Origin: Saxidomus purpurata
Lineage: Eukaryota; Mollusca; Bivalvia; Venerida; Veneridae
Direction: 5' to 3'
NCBI GenBank assembly: GCA_022818135.1
Contig: JAFMSR010000010.1
Coordinates: 12,486,324-12,550,323 of the forward strand
Length of the DNA stretch: 64,000 bases
Shown here piece after piece: positions 50,401 to 62,484 of the stretch. A program made the translations under genes and the position numbers. The notes beneath the pieces are model-generated. The model saw nothing but the letters and a program-made list of their open reading frames with translations, was not told the origin of the DNA and ran no database searches. Within the stretch, counting starts at the first letter, position 1. Every line of letters begins with the position of its first letter.

Positions 50401-50455
50401 TTTTCAGCAATGTTTGACATACGAAAAAACTGCTAAAGTATTAGACTGGAAGATT

Positions 50456-52950
50456 CCTTTCGCAATCATATTTTTATTATTTTTTACAAACACATTGACT
50501 TGACAGGTACACAAATGGTACTCACATATTGCTAGAAATCTCAAGGTTATGGATAAGACATGTTTTATATCAGACGTAGACATATGCTCATCGTCTTCTT
50601 TACATGAATAAAAATTATGATATTAATAAGTGAATATTTGTTTTTCAATAAATAATCGCAGGAATAGTCTAATACTGCTGACATTCAAATGTCGAAACCC
50701 AGAAAACCTTATCTTTAACAGTTTTAAAAGCTATGTGGTTAACTACGGTTAAGAATGAAACTTTAATAGTCGTTTTGAAAACATAGTAGTAATAAGAAGT
50801 ATTCGGTTATTTCTTTTATTAACAGATGAAATTGTACATAATAGAAAGTTTGCAAGTTTGATTTTTTGGGCAGTTCTTTTTACAATATTTAATAGATAAA
50901 GTTATTTTTCATTTAGATTGTCTACAGTTAGGACCAACCCTCACCCTGAGATATCTCCCCAGACTCCCGACAAGCACAGTTTGAAGAGAGAGACAGATGC
51001 AGATATAAACTTGGGAATCTAACTCAAACGAATAGATCTCTTGATTCTTTCACGTATACGCAGTGTATAGCACCGATACACGCGATACTACCTCTGTGTT
51101 TCTAACCAGTTCATCTCCAGATGAGTGGGGGACATTGAAAGCGATTTCTGAAATTTCCAGTGTCCCGGCCGGTATTCGAACCGGATTGATAGTCCAGAGC
51201 GTTTACCACTCGACTACCGCGACCCTTTATAAAGAATGTATGTATGTATTTTAGAGTTTTATCGTTGGTACCGGATAATCCATATCACCAGTAATTTTAG
51301 ATTTCGGGGGATAGTGCAAGATACAGAACGTGTCCCATCCAGATACGCCGCTGGTTCTTTAACACACCTGATGTACAGTACCGATTCAAGGGACCTTGGT
51401 TTTTAGGTCTCATCCGAAAGACCACTAGTTACGTTAGTGGAGAAGCGAGGGATCAAACCTGCGATCCCTGGATTACAAGTCCAGCGCGTCACCACTGGCC
51501 GCCAGGGAATGGGGTAGTTTCCCCTTTATAGAAAACGTTTTTTCTTAAATGGCTTGCCTAGTTTTAAAACAAGTCTTGACGTTTTTCTACGGGTCATGTT
51601 GGTTTGTTGTATGTTCTGAAAACTAATACATTGTTTTATTTACTTTTACATTATTATGTATTCCGGAGCTATAAGTCAGACGAGCGATATACAGGCGGCC
51701 ATTTAGCCCTTTTGTTTAGGCTGGGATTTTAAAGTTTGAAACCACGATGATAAAAAGTTGAAGCTTCTTATATCTACATAGACTTATAAAAGTCTGTTGA
51801 GATTAAGAGGTATTTTTCTCTTCAAGTCTTTTTTTCTTTTTAGAAAGTATCTCTATCAAAAAGTTGTCTGAATCCAAGCTCATCTTGTTAGAGTCAAGGG
51901 AAGGAGAAATTGTGAAGATGTTATGAAGAAAAGACATGAGGTATAATGACTCTACGACTGTTGCCAGTCTTATGTCTATATAACTGACTGGCTTTCTATA
52001 TATGTTTTGATGGTTGTTTTTTTTTTGCAAATAACAGTTAATTTCGGTAAATAATCGGGTTAGGGGGAAACATCTGCCTAGATCAGACCATAACATGTAT
52101 AAGGCCGATCGTACAAGAAATTTGGCCGATATGACTGACATACAATATCGTTATTATTTCACTTTAATTAATATCTGCTTTATTTCATTGTTAAAGTAAT
52201 AATATAATAGGAGCACTTAGAACAGTACCGTTTTAATTTGTTATATAATCTATAAATGTAAGTTCACCGTGTGTATACATGTCCCTGGTTTACTGTAACA
52301 TTATGTGTTACCGAGTTCTGGGTATCCTCTCCCTCCCCTAGCACCCCAAGCAATAAAGAATTAAAAAACACACATCAATTTCTGCCCGCCATTGCGATCT
52401 TTGTGGGACTCTGAAGCGAAGTCAAACAGTCAAATTAAAGAAAACTTTATTAACAATCTAGCAGTCTCATTGTATAGCCAATCATATGAACATGGGTCAA
52501 AATGTTTGTTTATGTCATATTGGAATCATGGTGGTCACCTGGGGTCAAGTAACAAGGTCAGATGAACGAATAACTTTTTACTAGTCTATAAGTCACATTT
52601 GATAACCAGTTATGAGAATTAGCCAGAATGTTCCGGTTTTGATGATGACCAAACTAAGTCTTGATAACATATAGATCAAGGTTGATTTTTGATCACATTG
52701 GGTCTTAAGCAGGCAATGCCAGATAGGCGATGTAGGGCCAATATGGCACCTCTTGTAAGCTAAAAAAACAGTCAATTCTATATGTCTTTCACTGTTTGAA
52801 AAATCGTGTTTCGAAGTCTCATTATTTCCTTGCACAACGCTATTTTCTTTGCTGCGATTCGGAGCAATTTGACTACTTTTTCTTGTCATTCTCTTTTCAT
52901 GTTTTCTTCTCTTCTTCTTCTCTGTTGATGGCTAACAGTCAATTATGACA
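50456..52950. other. Intergenic with tRNA-derived SINE pieces
   Basis: Minus-strand tRNA-like segments lie at 51140-51235 (CCGGTTCGAATACCGG arm) and 51340-51520 (CTGGACTTGTAATCCAG, an anticodon-stem-like hairpin, with GGTTTGATCCC as B-box). Neither forms a full cloverleaf with paired acceptor ends. No coding gene was recognised. Confidence 0.5.
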
Positions 52951-52956
52951 GTAGTA

Positions 52957-53030
52957 CAGTGGAACACACTTCCATCGCACGTAGTGAGTGCTGACTCTAT
53001 AGTGATATTAAAGGCTTTTAAGCTTTTAAG
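52957..53030 (+). pseudogene. LINE ORF2 C-terminal fragment
   Basis: The frame at 52957 reads QWNTLPSHVVSADSIVILKA, then FK. It resembles the WNxLPxxVVxAxSxxxFK motif near the C-terminus of CR1/Jockey-like LINE proteins. Only this short segment is readable. Confidence 0.55.
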
Positions 53031-53094
53031 GTATAATATACACTCACACTACCAGTGTCCTTGGTAGACTGAGAAGCTGGGAAGGCCTGGTAGC

Positions 53095-53406
53095 TCACTT
53101 TTTTCAATCGCTTATGCATTGCCATAACAGTTCACGTTCTTGGAAAATATGAAAATTTGTAATAGGAAGGTCGTTAATGTAGAGAAGAAATAGGAGAGGC
53201 CCAAACACCGACCCCTGTGGAACACCTGATAGTACAGGTGTCGACATTGATGCCGCCCTATCAACAACAACTCGCTGTATTTGATTTCCCAAGATAGCTC
53301 TAATCCAAGAAAGTGCACTACCCCTGATACCATAAAGTAACCTGCCATGATGGACAACATCAAAGGCCATTATGGCGACACCAACTTGGCCTCGATGTAC
53401 GGACAC
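53095..53406 (-). pseudogene. Non-LTR retrotransposon reverse transcriptase fragment
   Basis: The minus-strand frame contains [41 protein letters not shown] and NDLP. These are standard RT-domain motifs of LINEs (fingers/palm up to just before the catalytic YADD region). Truncated at both ends. Its orientation is opposite to the neighbouring C-terminal piece at 52957. Confidence 0.9.
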
Positions 53407-53573
53407 CGTTATACACCGTTATGGTTTCCATTTTTGTTCGGAACGTTTCTAGTGTGGAATGCCAGCTTTAACAATTTACTGCGCATTGCGGGCCGCAACA
53501 GCGGCCCGCTATATCTTATACTTTAAATACATATGATATTATCTTAGCGCATTTTTCCCCTTTTTTCATAGTT

Positions 53574-53672
53574 TGTCACCGTGGTGTAATTGGTAGAGAT
53601 GTTAGCTGATACACTTTTGTATAAGTGTACTGTTACGAATCCACGAGTTCGAATCCCACCCACACCCATTTT
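53574..53672 (+). mobile_element. tRNA-like sequence, probable SINE head
   Basis: CACCGTGGTGTAATTGGTAG resembles the 5' half with A-box, and GAGTTCGAATCCCACC the T-arm with B-box. The central part is long and does not give a normal anticodon arm, and the acceptor ends pair only partly, so it is not called a tRNA gene. Confidence 0.45.
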
Positions 53673-54289
53673 TTTCTGCTGTTTTAAATATCATTTTAAG
53701 CTTTTAAACCATTTTAGAATATTTTACGGCAATTAGACCTCTCCAACTTAGACTGAAACGTAAACGGAAACTTAATCCGTACTTGCAATGAAAACCAGGG
53801 ATTTCTCAAATGTAATAAAAAGCTATGAATCAAACAGGGGTTTGCGACTTAGATATAATTTATGATCTGTAAGCATTTTTAGAGTTTGATCAAACAAACA
53901 CATGTCTGAATCACATACGGAAGAAAATGCCAATACTTTGGCCATATTGAGATTATCGACTAATGTGTCTTTATCTCTCTTATAGAGTGCTCTACCAGTA
54001 TTCTGTATCTCAGAATTAATCTGTTAATCTTGCGAAACTTTCGTCCCTCTTACGTCACGTCTGTCAGGGTTCGATGGGGATGAATTTACCCCAGTCGGAT
54101 CACATGCATATGAAAACATAAGCTTCTGTCATTAACTTGAAATGTAGCGCATCATTAAGACAGCCCGGAAATCCCGACTCGCTTTACATACAATACCATC
54201 TTCATCTATACAAATTTGGTACGTATGGCACGGAAGTTCCTGCTACAAAAATGAAATTTGGCTCATTCATAGGATGAAATATATATCAT

Positions 54290-54445
54290 ATGGCGTCAAA
54301 ATATCTGCCCTGATGAGCAGGAAAGCGAAACCGGTTGGCAAATAATAATTTAATTATCTCATGGACTGTGTTTTTAATATATCTTTTAATATATTTAACT
54401 TTTTTCCGGCACATGTTTTTGAATTTTTCACGTACATTATTATAT
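54290..54445 (+). repeat. Dispersed element with a hammerhead-like CTGATGA...GAAAC core
   Basis: CCTGATGAGCAGGAAAGC is followed by GAAACCGGTTGG. A relative of it on the minus strand near 23975-24010 reads CCTGATGAATAG, then GAAACCGGTTG. Both copies are near a second module, CCGGCACATG...TTTTTCAC. CTGATGA-stem-GAAA is the hammerhead ribozyme core pattern, but no convincing stem III and cleavage site was found. Confidence 0.35.
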
Positions 54446-54789
54446 ATTAAATACAGAAATTAAAAGATTATTGGTTCAGTACAAGTATACAGAATTCAGT
54501 GTGCACTACCTCATGTCCCTGTGGTATTGTGCACATCAAACTTTTTAACAAAATATGTATGTACATAGCTAAATCGCTCTACATGACTGAATTGATTTTT
54601 AAATACCGTACAACGCTTTAAATATGCGGTGCAAATGATTTATCTGTTTTGAATATGTCGTTAACTTGTCGAGATCGCAACAACCGCCAAAATACAATCT
54701 AAGGCATATAAATGCTAAAATCGATTACCACACTTCTGGCGTAAGGTTACAACAATAGCTGCAAAGCAAGCCATTTTACTATTCATTCC

Positions 54790-55215
54790 AAAAAGAGATA
54801 TCTCTATACCGGTATTTTCAGAAAAATACCATTCGTTTTAATAGAGATTTCTCTTTTACGCAAGATATATCGTATTACACAAAATGTCTCCTGAACTTTA
54901 AGTGATAACTACAGAGATATCTATTTAACATTATTTGAGAGATATCTTTCTACTATTGAAAGATATCTCTCAAAGTTACAGAGATATCTCTGTGTTTTCA
55001 AACAGATATCTCTTTTCAGAGATATATTCTTATTTAAGTGAGATATTTCTATTTGGTATCTGTATCAGAAGAAAGATGTTTCTTATTAAACAGAGATATC
55101 TCTGAATTTTTAAGATATCCCCCTATTCTAGTAGATATCTCTATGAAATCAGAGAGATATATCCTTTTTGATCAAATTGTAAAAGAGATATCTATCTGAT
55201 TTCTATAGAGATATT
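54790..55215. repeat. Cluster of GAGATATCTC palindromes
   Basis: About ten GATATC-centred palindromes (full form AGAGATATCTCT) and several one-base variants occur every 20-90 bp. The DNA between them does not repeat, so this is not a simple tandem array. Confidence 0.85.
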
Positions 55216-55312
55216 ACTTTCACGCTTAAATATATTTTGCATCACAGAAAGAAAAAATAATAGACTAGGCATTATTTTCGCTTTGTAAAATAATGGATTC
55301 CACTGATGAGTA

Positions 55313-55456
55313 GAAAGTTGGCAGTAGCAGTAGCTGGCAGTACCAGTAGCTGGCAGTAGCAGTAGCTAAAACGTGAAGTTGGCAGTAGCAGTAGTTGGCA
55401 GTAGCAGTAGCAAAAACGTGAAGTTGGCAGTAGCAGCAGCTGGCAGTAGCAGTAGC
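55313..55456 (+). repeat. GGCAGTAGCAGTAGC minisatellite
   Basis: Units of about 15 bp are arranged in a higher-order block that includes AAAACGTGAAGTT, which recurs at about 54 bp. Confidence 0.9.
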
Positions 55457-56534
55457 AATTATGAGTTTATACTTTCGGTAAGAACTTTAAATATACTAGC
55501 TAATGATGAAAATATTCTGCTGTTTTCTGTAATACATGTTAAAGAATTAATTAATCATATATTTTTATTCATATTCCTCATATTTCATTTCCGTAATCCA
55601 GTAACAATCATGTAATGATGCAGCCGTTGTCTCCCTTTGAATTTCATACCGGTTATTTTGTTTAAGGTTACATAATGGCGGTGTACTACAGCGATTTATA
55701 TATGCGTTGTTTTTATTTGGTACAATCAATGTATCTAAAAGAAACGCCCGCAAAACTGAACTGGTAAATGGTTGTTGTGTTGTTTGAGAAATCCCCCAAT
55801 TTATTTCGTATTACGTATTACATTTACGGGTTACGTTTAAGTTAGAAAGGTCTATTAATCATAAAAATCTTCATTCATGTCAAATTAATTAGGAAAATGG
55901 TGATGAAAAAAGGAGACATACCAGGAACGGTCTATAGAGCATTCCTGGACATACTATATAAATATTATTTGATAACAGTAAAGGCCAGTCAGTAGATGTG
56001 GTGTCGTGTCAGGTTCTGCTTGTTCAACCAGAATTGGTTTCCTCGAGTCCTTTTGGGGCCATGCCTCATAATCAACCATCTCCAGTTTCCAAAATATTTA
56101 CATGGCATTATTGTTTGTTGGCCCGCTGTGATACTTTGTATCACAGTTTTTCTTGTATTAAACTGGGACTATGGGATAACGAGGCCGTATAGAAGTACAT
56201 TGTATTTGTTAAATATAACGGTTCGGAACATAAACACGGGGTACGCATGTGCTTCTACCGTGAAAATGCTCGAGTAGGAAGTGCAATTTTACCATGCAGT
56301 GTTCACAGATTTACAGCGTGAATTTAGCTATTTACTTTACAAAAGTTTCAAATGCATTTCACGACATTAAGACTCAACTCGGGTGTGTAGCGTTTTTGTA
56401 CGCAAATATCCGTGTAATATTATACATAAGGGCGTACTTTATATTATTGTGAACGGTCTTTAAAGCGGTTACACGGGGTTTAAAAGTTTTTTGCTTTTAT
56501 TCTCAAACTTAAAAGGAATAGGCGGTCCGGAAAA

Positions 56535-56595
56535 ATGGCGCTTGGGGAGGAGATCAACCAGATGTTCCTCATCTTCATGGGGATGATCGTTTTCT
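56535..56595 (+). CDS. Candidate first coding exon of an ammonium transporter-like protein (A)
   Basis: ATG at 56535 opens MALGEEINQMFLIFMGMIVF and the exon ends in phase 1 (T followed by GTAAGT). The peptide resembles the start of the first membrane helix of Amt-type ammonium transporters, where INQFFLIIMG(I/L)IVF precedes FMQCGFAFLEAG. A split Phe codon (T|TC) at this point would fit. The second exon was not found in the window. Its partner at 63162 ends at the same place and phase. The identification rests on about 20 residues, so it remains tentative. The family carries ammonium across the plasma membrane, in molluscs possibly for excretion or acid-base balance. Confidence 0.45.
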
Positions 56596-57439
56596 GTAAG
56601 TTTTTTTTTATTTGTCATTCTCTGTGTCATTACTGAAACGTGAGATAGAATCAGCCTGGCACATTTAGAAAACATTGCGGATTTATTTGACACGCAACCC
56701 TAAGAGAGATAATGTTTAGATAACAAATGGACACACTGCATACACTATTGACACATGCATGTGATTCCTGGAACACACGGAAGCTTTGAAAAATGTTAGG
56801 TATAGCAGACTGTTAGATTAATGTAATTAGCGGAGAGAGAATAATAAAACATACGGTCATTTGTACGTAACCAGAAGGCACTGAATTAACATTTTTATAA
56901 TTATATATTCGTTGTAAAATAGTCCAACTTTGTAAAAACGGGTTATTAAAGCCCGATAACCGCAATAACTAGCACGCAGTAATATGCCACGGGTTCGAGT
57001 TCGAATTTTTCATTACAATAAGTTTCTTATTTATTCTCGATTACAAATCGAGATTCTCTTAAGACTGGCTGAAACTCGAAAAAATGAAGGCTCCCTTAAT
57101 AGTATGTGAAATAGCAGGAGGTCACCAGATTGGACAATATTCCTGCCCCTACCCCCTCCACCCCATCTCCACCCCGCCAAAAGCAGCCATTATAAGCCAC
57201 CGTCTATGAGATTGGTTCGGAAACTCTCATGAGTTTGTTTGTTAACTTTAATTGGAAAGAGCTTGACTGAAGGTTTCAATATTACATTGTAATACTTTTT
57301 CGTTGCGTTTCTTGGTATCTAACGACCATTCGTTGCAACCGTATTTCAGTTACTTTCACATTCGGAAAGTTTTTCCAGGGATCGTTCCTGAGAGAGATCA
57401 GTACTTGAATCTTGTTACCGTAAGACACTGCCATCCTTT

Positions 57440-57562
57440 TCACATAAAGATAAAGAGACAAGGTCGGAAGCAGGGCTCGGACTCATGACCCTGTCAATCA
57501 ATAAGATAAGCGGAAGTGAGAGTGACTTGGATAGGCTTTAAGCTTTCTTCACAATCGAACAT
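57440..57562 (+). mobile_element. tRNA-derived SINE, family B copy
   Basis: The tail AAGCTTTCTTCACAATCGAA matches the reverse complement of the element at 32125-32312. The upstream head is decayed. Confidence 0.55.
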
Positions 57563-57979
57563 GAAATAGTATACACCACGGAGGCGACTCCTCAGATGAG
57601 ATGACTCGTATTTCGTACATGTGTAGTAATATCCATCCACAGGCCCCTGATTAGCAAACAACCTCGTCTTGTGTATTGTTTATTATTAATACATTAGAAT
57701 ACGCTACATTTATGACAAGCAGTAAATAATTCAACAACTGTATTAAACAAGACGTGACTAAATGTTTTCCTTGTAATCAATAACATCTTTTTGATCGATC
57801 TTTACAATGTTTCCACTAGAATTAACCTATTTGATGAGCAGGTAAATGCATGCATGACTGAAAAGCAAACTAAACATGTGAAACGTAAACTGAAACTTAA
57901 TTCGTACTTGCAATGAAAACAAGGGACTTTCTCAAATGTAATACATGTAGTATAAATCGTGAATTTAGTGCTCTACATG

Positions 57980-58930
57980 TACTAAAGGCGGGGACAATAC
58001 TGATAGAAACGGTGTTTCCAGGGTTTCCAGGTCACGGGGCTGAGTTCATGTGAATGTGGGGACGCAAAGGGGTGGTCTGAAAGCTAGGGAGCAGTGTAAG
58101 AAGTACTGTATTGATAGCAGGGGCCACGGGACTAAGTACATGAGGTAGGGATGATTCTAATAGAAACCACAGGTGGCCGGCGCGGGGTTTGGACCCCCAT
58201 CCCCCAGAGGCCCCTCTACAACCCTGGTACCCCATATACTGATGTATCAAAACAAAATAATAAAACAAACAAAATTTTTTTTTCACTATATACATATAGT
58301 AGTAAAGGTATAGCACTATCGGGTCCGGAAATCACGAAAATATACACTGACCTTATTCAACAAGGCCGTGTGTTCATAATTTCAGACCGATTTTCAAAAA
58401 CTTGGTCTTGTTCAACGAAGAAATAAATACTCTGTAACATTTGCATATATTTGGTCCATAAATAGCTCTCGCAAAATGCAGCGAGCCCTTGTAAATTTCA
58501 GTTTACACTACAATGTGACCGCTGTTACATTACGTTCGATTCAGTACACAATTTCATAACACTTCGTGATTCCCAACCCAGACCGACGTAAATCAAAAGA
58601 AAATCAACTTTGAAAATACATAGCTGTGATGAAACGTTGGGACATAGGGTTCATTTAACGAAGCCGAAGGTACTAGTATACTTATGGAAGCTCTATTGAA
58701 AGGGCTTTGAAATAGAAAATGGCACGGGACTGAGTCCGCGGGTAACAGATAACACCACAATGGTATGGTCTAAAAGCTATGGTACTGTATTGATAGCAGA
58801 GGACATGGGACTGAGTCTTTAAGGCGGAGTTGATACTTATAGAAACGGTGTAACCAGACCTGCATTAGTACTAGAGGACACGGGGCTCTGCTCATAAGAT
58901 GCGAGGGGTGGGGTTCACTACAAATTAGTC
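57980..58930 (+). repeat. Degenerate large-unit repeat
   Basis: Phrases recur several times: ATAGAAACGGTGT, GTACTGTATTGATAGCAG, and CACGGGGCTGAGT or CATGGGACTGAGT. This indicates a decayed tandem repeat with units of several hundred bases. The ORFs crossing it are artefacts of the repeat. Confidence 0.6.
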
Positions 58931-59049
58931 TAAAGCCAAGGCCTATTTTCATACAAGTAGACGCGTGCGTTTGTATGTTTTCCTGTGGTGATGTATGCAA
59001 ATGTTTATTAAAGCGATGCCTTTGGGACAACAGATGCTACAGGGCGCGG

Positions 59050-59395
59050 GGAAACAATGTGTGGCGGGGCTTCTCACGGGCTGCGGGGTAACAATGTGCC
59101 ACAGTGCTAACTTTACGAGGTGCTACAAGGCTAACTTCAAGGGACTGCTAGGTAATTAGTTGCTACGAGGCTAACTTCACGGGGCTGCGAGGCTAACTTC
59201 ACGGGGCTACGAGGCTAACTTCACGGGGCTACGGGGCTAACTTCACGGGGCTGCGGGGTAATTAGGTGCTATGAGGCTAACTTCACGAGGTTGCGGGTTA
59301 ATTAGGTGCTACGGGGCTGACTTGGGGCTGCGGGGTAATAAGGTGCTACGGGGCTAATTTCACTGGGCTGTGGGGATAAACGGGGCTGCGGGGCT
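59050..59395 (+). repeat. GC-rich minisatellite, about 22 bp unit
   Basis: Tandem copies of GGCTAACTTCACGGGGCTAC with variants such as GGTAATTAGGTGCTACG. Confidence 0.9.
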
Positions 59396-61094
59396 TACTT
59401 CCTACTCGTGTCGCAATTGTGGTTTATTTGGAAACTCATTTTGTCTTTGGCAAACGTTGTTGCAGTTTTCAACCTTCGTATCCCTTCTGTATCTTGTTTT
59501 CAATAAGGCGTTGAAGTTTCAGAACAGATCTACTGTATATATTTGAAATTGGCAAATCGATATTGGTGGAAACAAAATACATATATGTCTAAATAATGCA
59601 ATGCCATTCAGAATACTGACACGTTTACGTGCTTGTCGTTTTGATGAATCTGGGTTTTTTATTATCGCATTTTTATAACATTACTTACTAGTCACGGTCG
59701 CTTTTAAGCTTATTGAAATCAGATATTGTGATTAAAAGTCATAAAACAATTGATGCGTGTCCCCAATCCTGACATGACTGGTATTGTATTCATCATAACA
59801 TTGAAACAAAATATCGTAATTGTTATGGCTAGTCACTTGTATGTATCACCTTTCTGACCCATTGTAAGTTCATTCTTAATCTGAGCTAATGCAAATCAAC
59901 ACTACAAAAAGGACATGAAGGACGTTTTCAGAAACATCCATAATCTATACTTTACTACGCTAATGAATTAAACTATGGCTACGTCTGCCCAGAAGTTTGA
60001 ACTCCACTAGAGACATTCAGAATAGGCACAAAACTTTCAGCTGAACTTAACTTTGCTCTGTGTAGCTACGAACATCTTGGTCCAGCTAATCTTAACGCAG
60101 CTTCAATTCTAAACTTACACCAACTCAATTCTGTTTGAATATGTGAACTCATCTTAAGGTGATCTTACTCAATTTTATATCACTTCTAGCTACTTCTCAA
60201 TTCAACTGAACTAAATTTCTACTCATTCCTACTTCAGCACAGTCACTTATAGCCATCTAAAGAGACCCGAGATCTACCTTGCAGTTCAACTAAACTTGTC
60301 TAAACTCAAATTCAGATTGATATCTTACTTCAAGTGTTCCAATAAACGGCTACAGTGGCGTTTCCATGATAACATGCCATGGCAGGTGATTATACTTTTC
60401 AAGCTGACTCGTGGTACGTTTGCGCCTGCGCACAAACTGAACCCGCACCAACCAGTTTTCGAAAATAAGATCATCAAAGTGTTAATGGAGTTCGGCACAG
60501 TTGATATTATTTACATGTAGGACAACATGAATACAAAACAGGTCGAACTACATTTGGCATTTAATTGAACAGAAAAAACTGTTTATTTAAATTTTAAAAC
60601 GATACCCTACGGCAAACAATTTGTAGAGCATGTGAAATAATTTGGCGAAAACATGTAACTATGAAGTAAAGTAAGATTTTATCATCCGCTGATTTTTATA
60701 AAATTGAGAAAATATTTAATTTACTCGTCCTGGTTCACGATGACGCAAAAGCGGTTGTAAAATATTTCTCACTTTGCTACAATGAAGTAACATCGATGTA
60801 CATTTTGCTTGTTTATGAGGCAGGTTTCTGTCGATTACTTTAATGATTTGTGCTGTATTTACTGCAGTAGAACTGATAAAGGGATGCGAGTCATTAAAAG
60901 GCATTTGATTCAAACATGATCGGTTCACAAGTGAGGCCATTTTTTTTAAATATACCATATTTTAATTTCAATTAATGCTGTTAGGTTAAGTCGCCAGTCT
61001 ATTTGTTTTTTGTTTATAAAACGTGTTTTAAATGTTTCCTCTTTGCAGAATAAGTCATATTTCAATGACAAATACACCATACCGTTATCTGAAA

Positions 61095-61575
61095 TAATGC
61101 TGCTATACCGTCCAAGTTCACGCCGCAAGGCCACCAAGTTCATGCTGCCAGGCCGCCAAGTTCACGCCGTTATGCCGCCATAACGCTGGGCCGCAAAATT
61201 TACGCCGCTAGACCGCCAGGCCGCCGAATTCACGCCGCTATACCGCTATGCCGCTCGGCCGCCAAATTCACGCCGCTAGGCTGCCAAATTTATGCCGCTA
61301 TGCCGCTGGGCCGCTAATTTCACGCCGCTAGACCGCCAGGCCGCTAAATTCACGCCGCTATGCCGCCATGCCGCTTGGCCGCCAAATTCACGCGTCTAGA
61401 TCGCTAGGCCGCCAAATTTACACCGCTAGGCCGCCATGCCGCTTGGCCGCCAATTTCACGCGGATAGACCGCCATGCCGCTAGGCCGCCAAATTCACGCC
61501 GCTATGCCGCCATGCCGTCGGGCCGCCAAATTCACGCCGCTAGACCGCCATTCCGCTAGGCCGCTTGGGTGCCAA
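61095..61575 (+). repeat. GC-rich minisatellite of CCGCTA/CCGCCA units
   Basis: Repeats of GCCGCCAAATTCACGCCGCT and shorter GCCGCTAGGCCGCCAT variants. Markedly GC-rich against AT-rich surroundings. Confidence 0.92.
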
Positions 61576-62484
61576 ATTTATGGACATGACTAGCAATCGT
61601 ATTATAGATGAAAAAATGTTCATAAAATAATATCAGCCAGTGTCCCCAACATAAAAACATGTGCATGTGTTGTACGTTTCTGCAAAAAAACTCTAACCGA
61701 TCAGCCTGGGGAAAGCTTCAGTTTTATAAAGCTAGTACTGGTATGTTTTGTAGTGTTGCAGTTGTTGCATCTGTCAAGAGTTAAAACTAGCAACTTCCGA
61801 GTTGAGCGACTAACGACTTAATTTGGAGATTGCCCCCTTGTGTTTACGACTCTTTGATTGTGTTTGTAGTTTTCGTTAACGTAATTATAGTTAAACGTGA
61901 TGTATTAAGCTACACGTACAATTAGCTGAACATTTAGATCTGTACTGATTCGTGATATAAATAACCAAGGGATATCCCACCATATACATGCACCGTGAAA
62001 GACCACCAATGGAAAGTTAGTAAAGCTCATTGTTTGTTTTTGTATCGCTTGTGCATAATGTATACTCTCATTCCCTTTTTTACATTATCTTGTATTATGC
62101 TCTTCAAATATGAAGGAAAATAAGGTTATGTAATAGTAGCGCAACGTTTACTTTACTGAAGGTGGCCTGTAACAAAGGTTTGACTAAATGCCTTTTTTAC
62201 ACATCCGCGACCAGCAACATGAGTAATGACATACATGTAATACCAATGCTGGTCAAGCGCGTTAGTAACTTTTTGTGGTTAAATACTTTTTGAATACTTT
62301 TAATAAAGCTATGCAAATAATGAAAGTTTTTAAACACTTTTAATACAGTGATTAAAATAATAATCTGATAATGGTATTTTAGTCCTTTTATCTAACATTA
62401 ATTCCAACAAACCTATGACTAGAAACACAAGAAAACTATTCATGAAACACAAGTTTGGCCAAGGTAATAAAACAGTATTCATTT

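Larger units (their letters stand above)
45280..50455 (-). repeat. Right arm of the large inverted duplication
   Basis: Reverse complement of 33645-40310 without the two left-arm insertions. It contains the right RASSF-like gene on the minus strand, from promoter to 3'UTR. The outer edge of similarity lies near 50450, matching about 33645. Confidence 0.9.

Noticed and set aside
51430..51520. tRNA-Thr-like gene (anticodon-stem-like CTGGA...TCCAG with TGT)
   Set aside because: The acceptor stem does not pair and it lies in a SINE-like context; treated as tRNA-derived repeat.
53574..53672. Functional tRNA gene
   Set aside because: A- and B-box-like parts are present, but the anticodon arm and acceptor pairing are not convincing.
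61368..61559. ORF across the GC-rich array
   Set aside because: Repeat-derived (minisatellite unit translated), with no other support.
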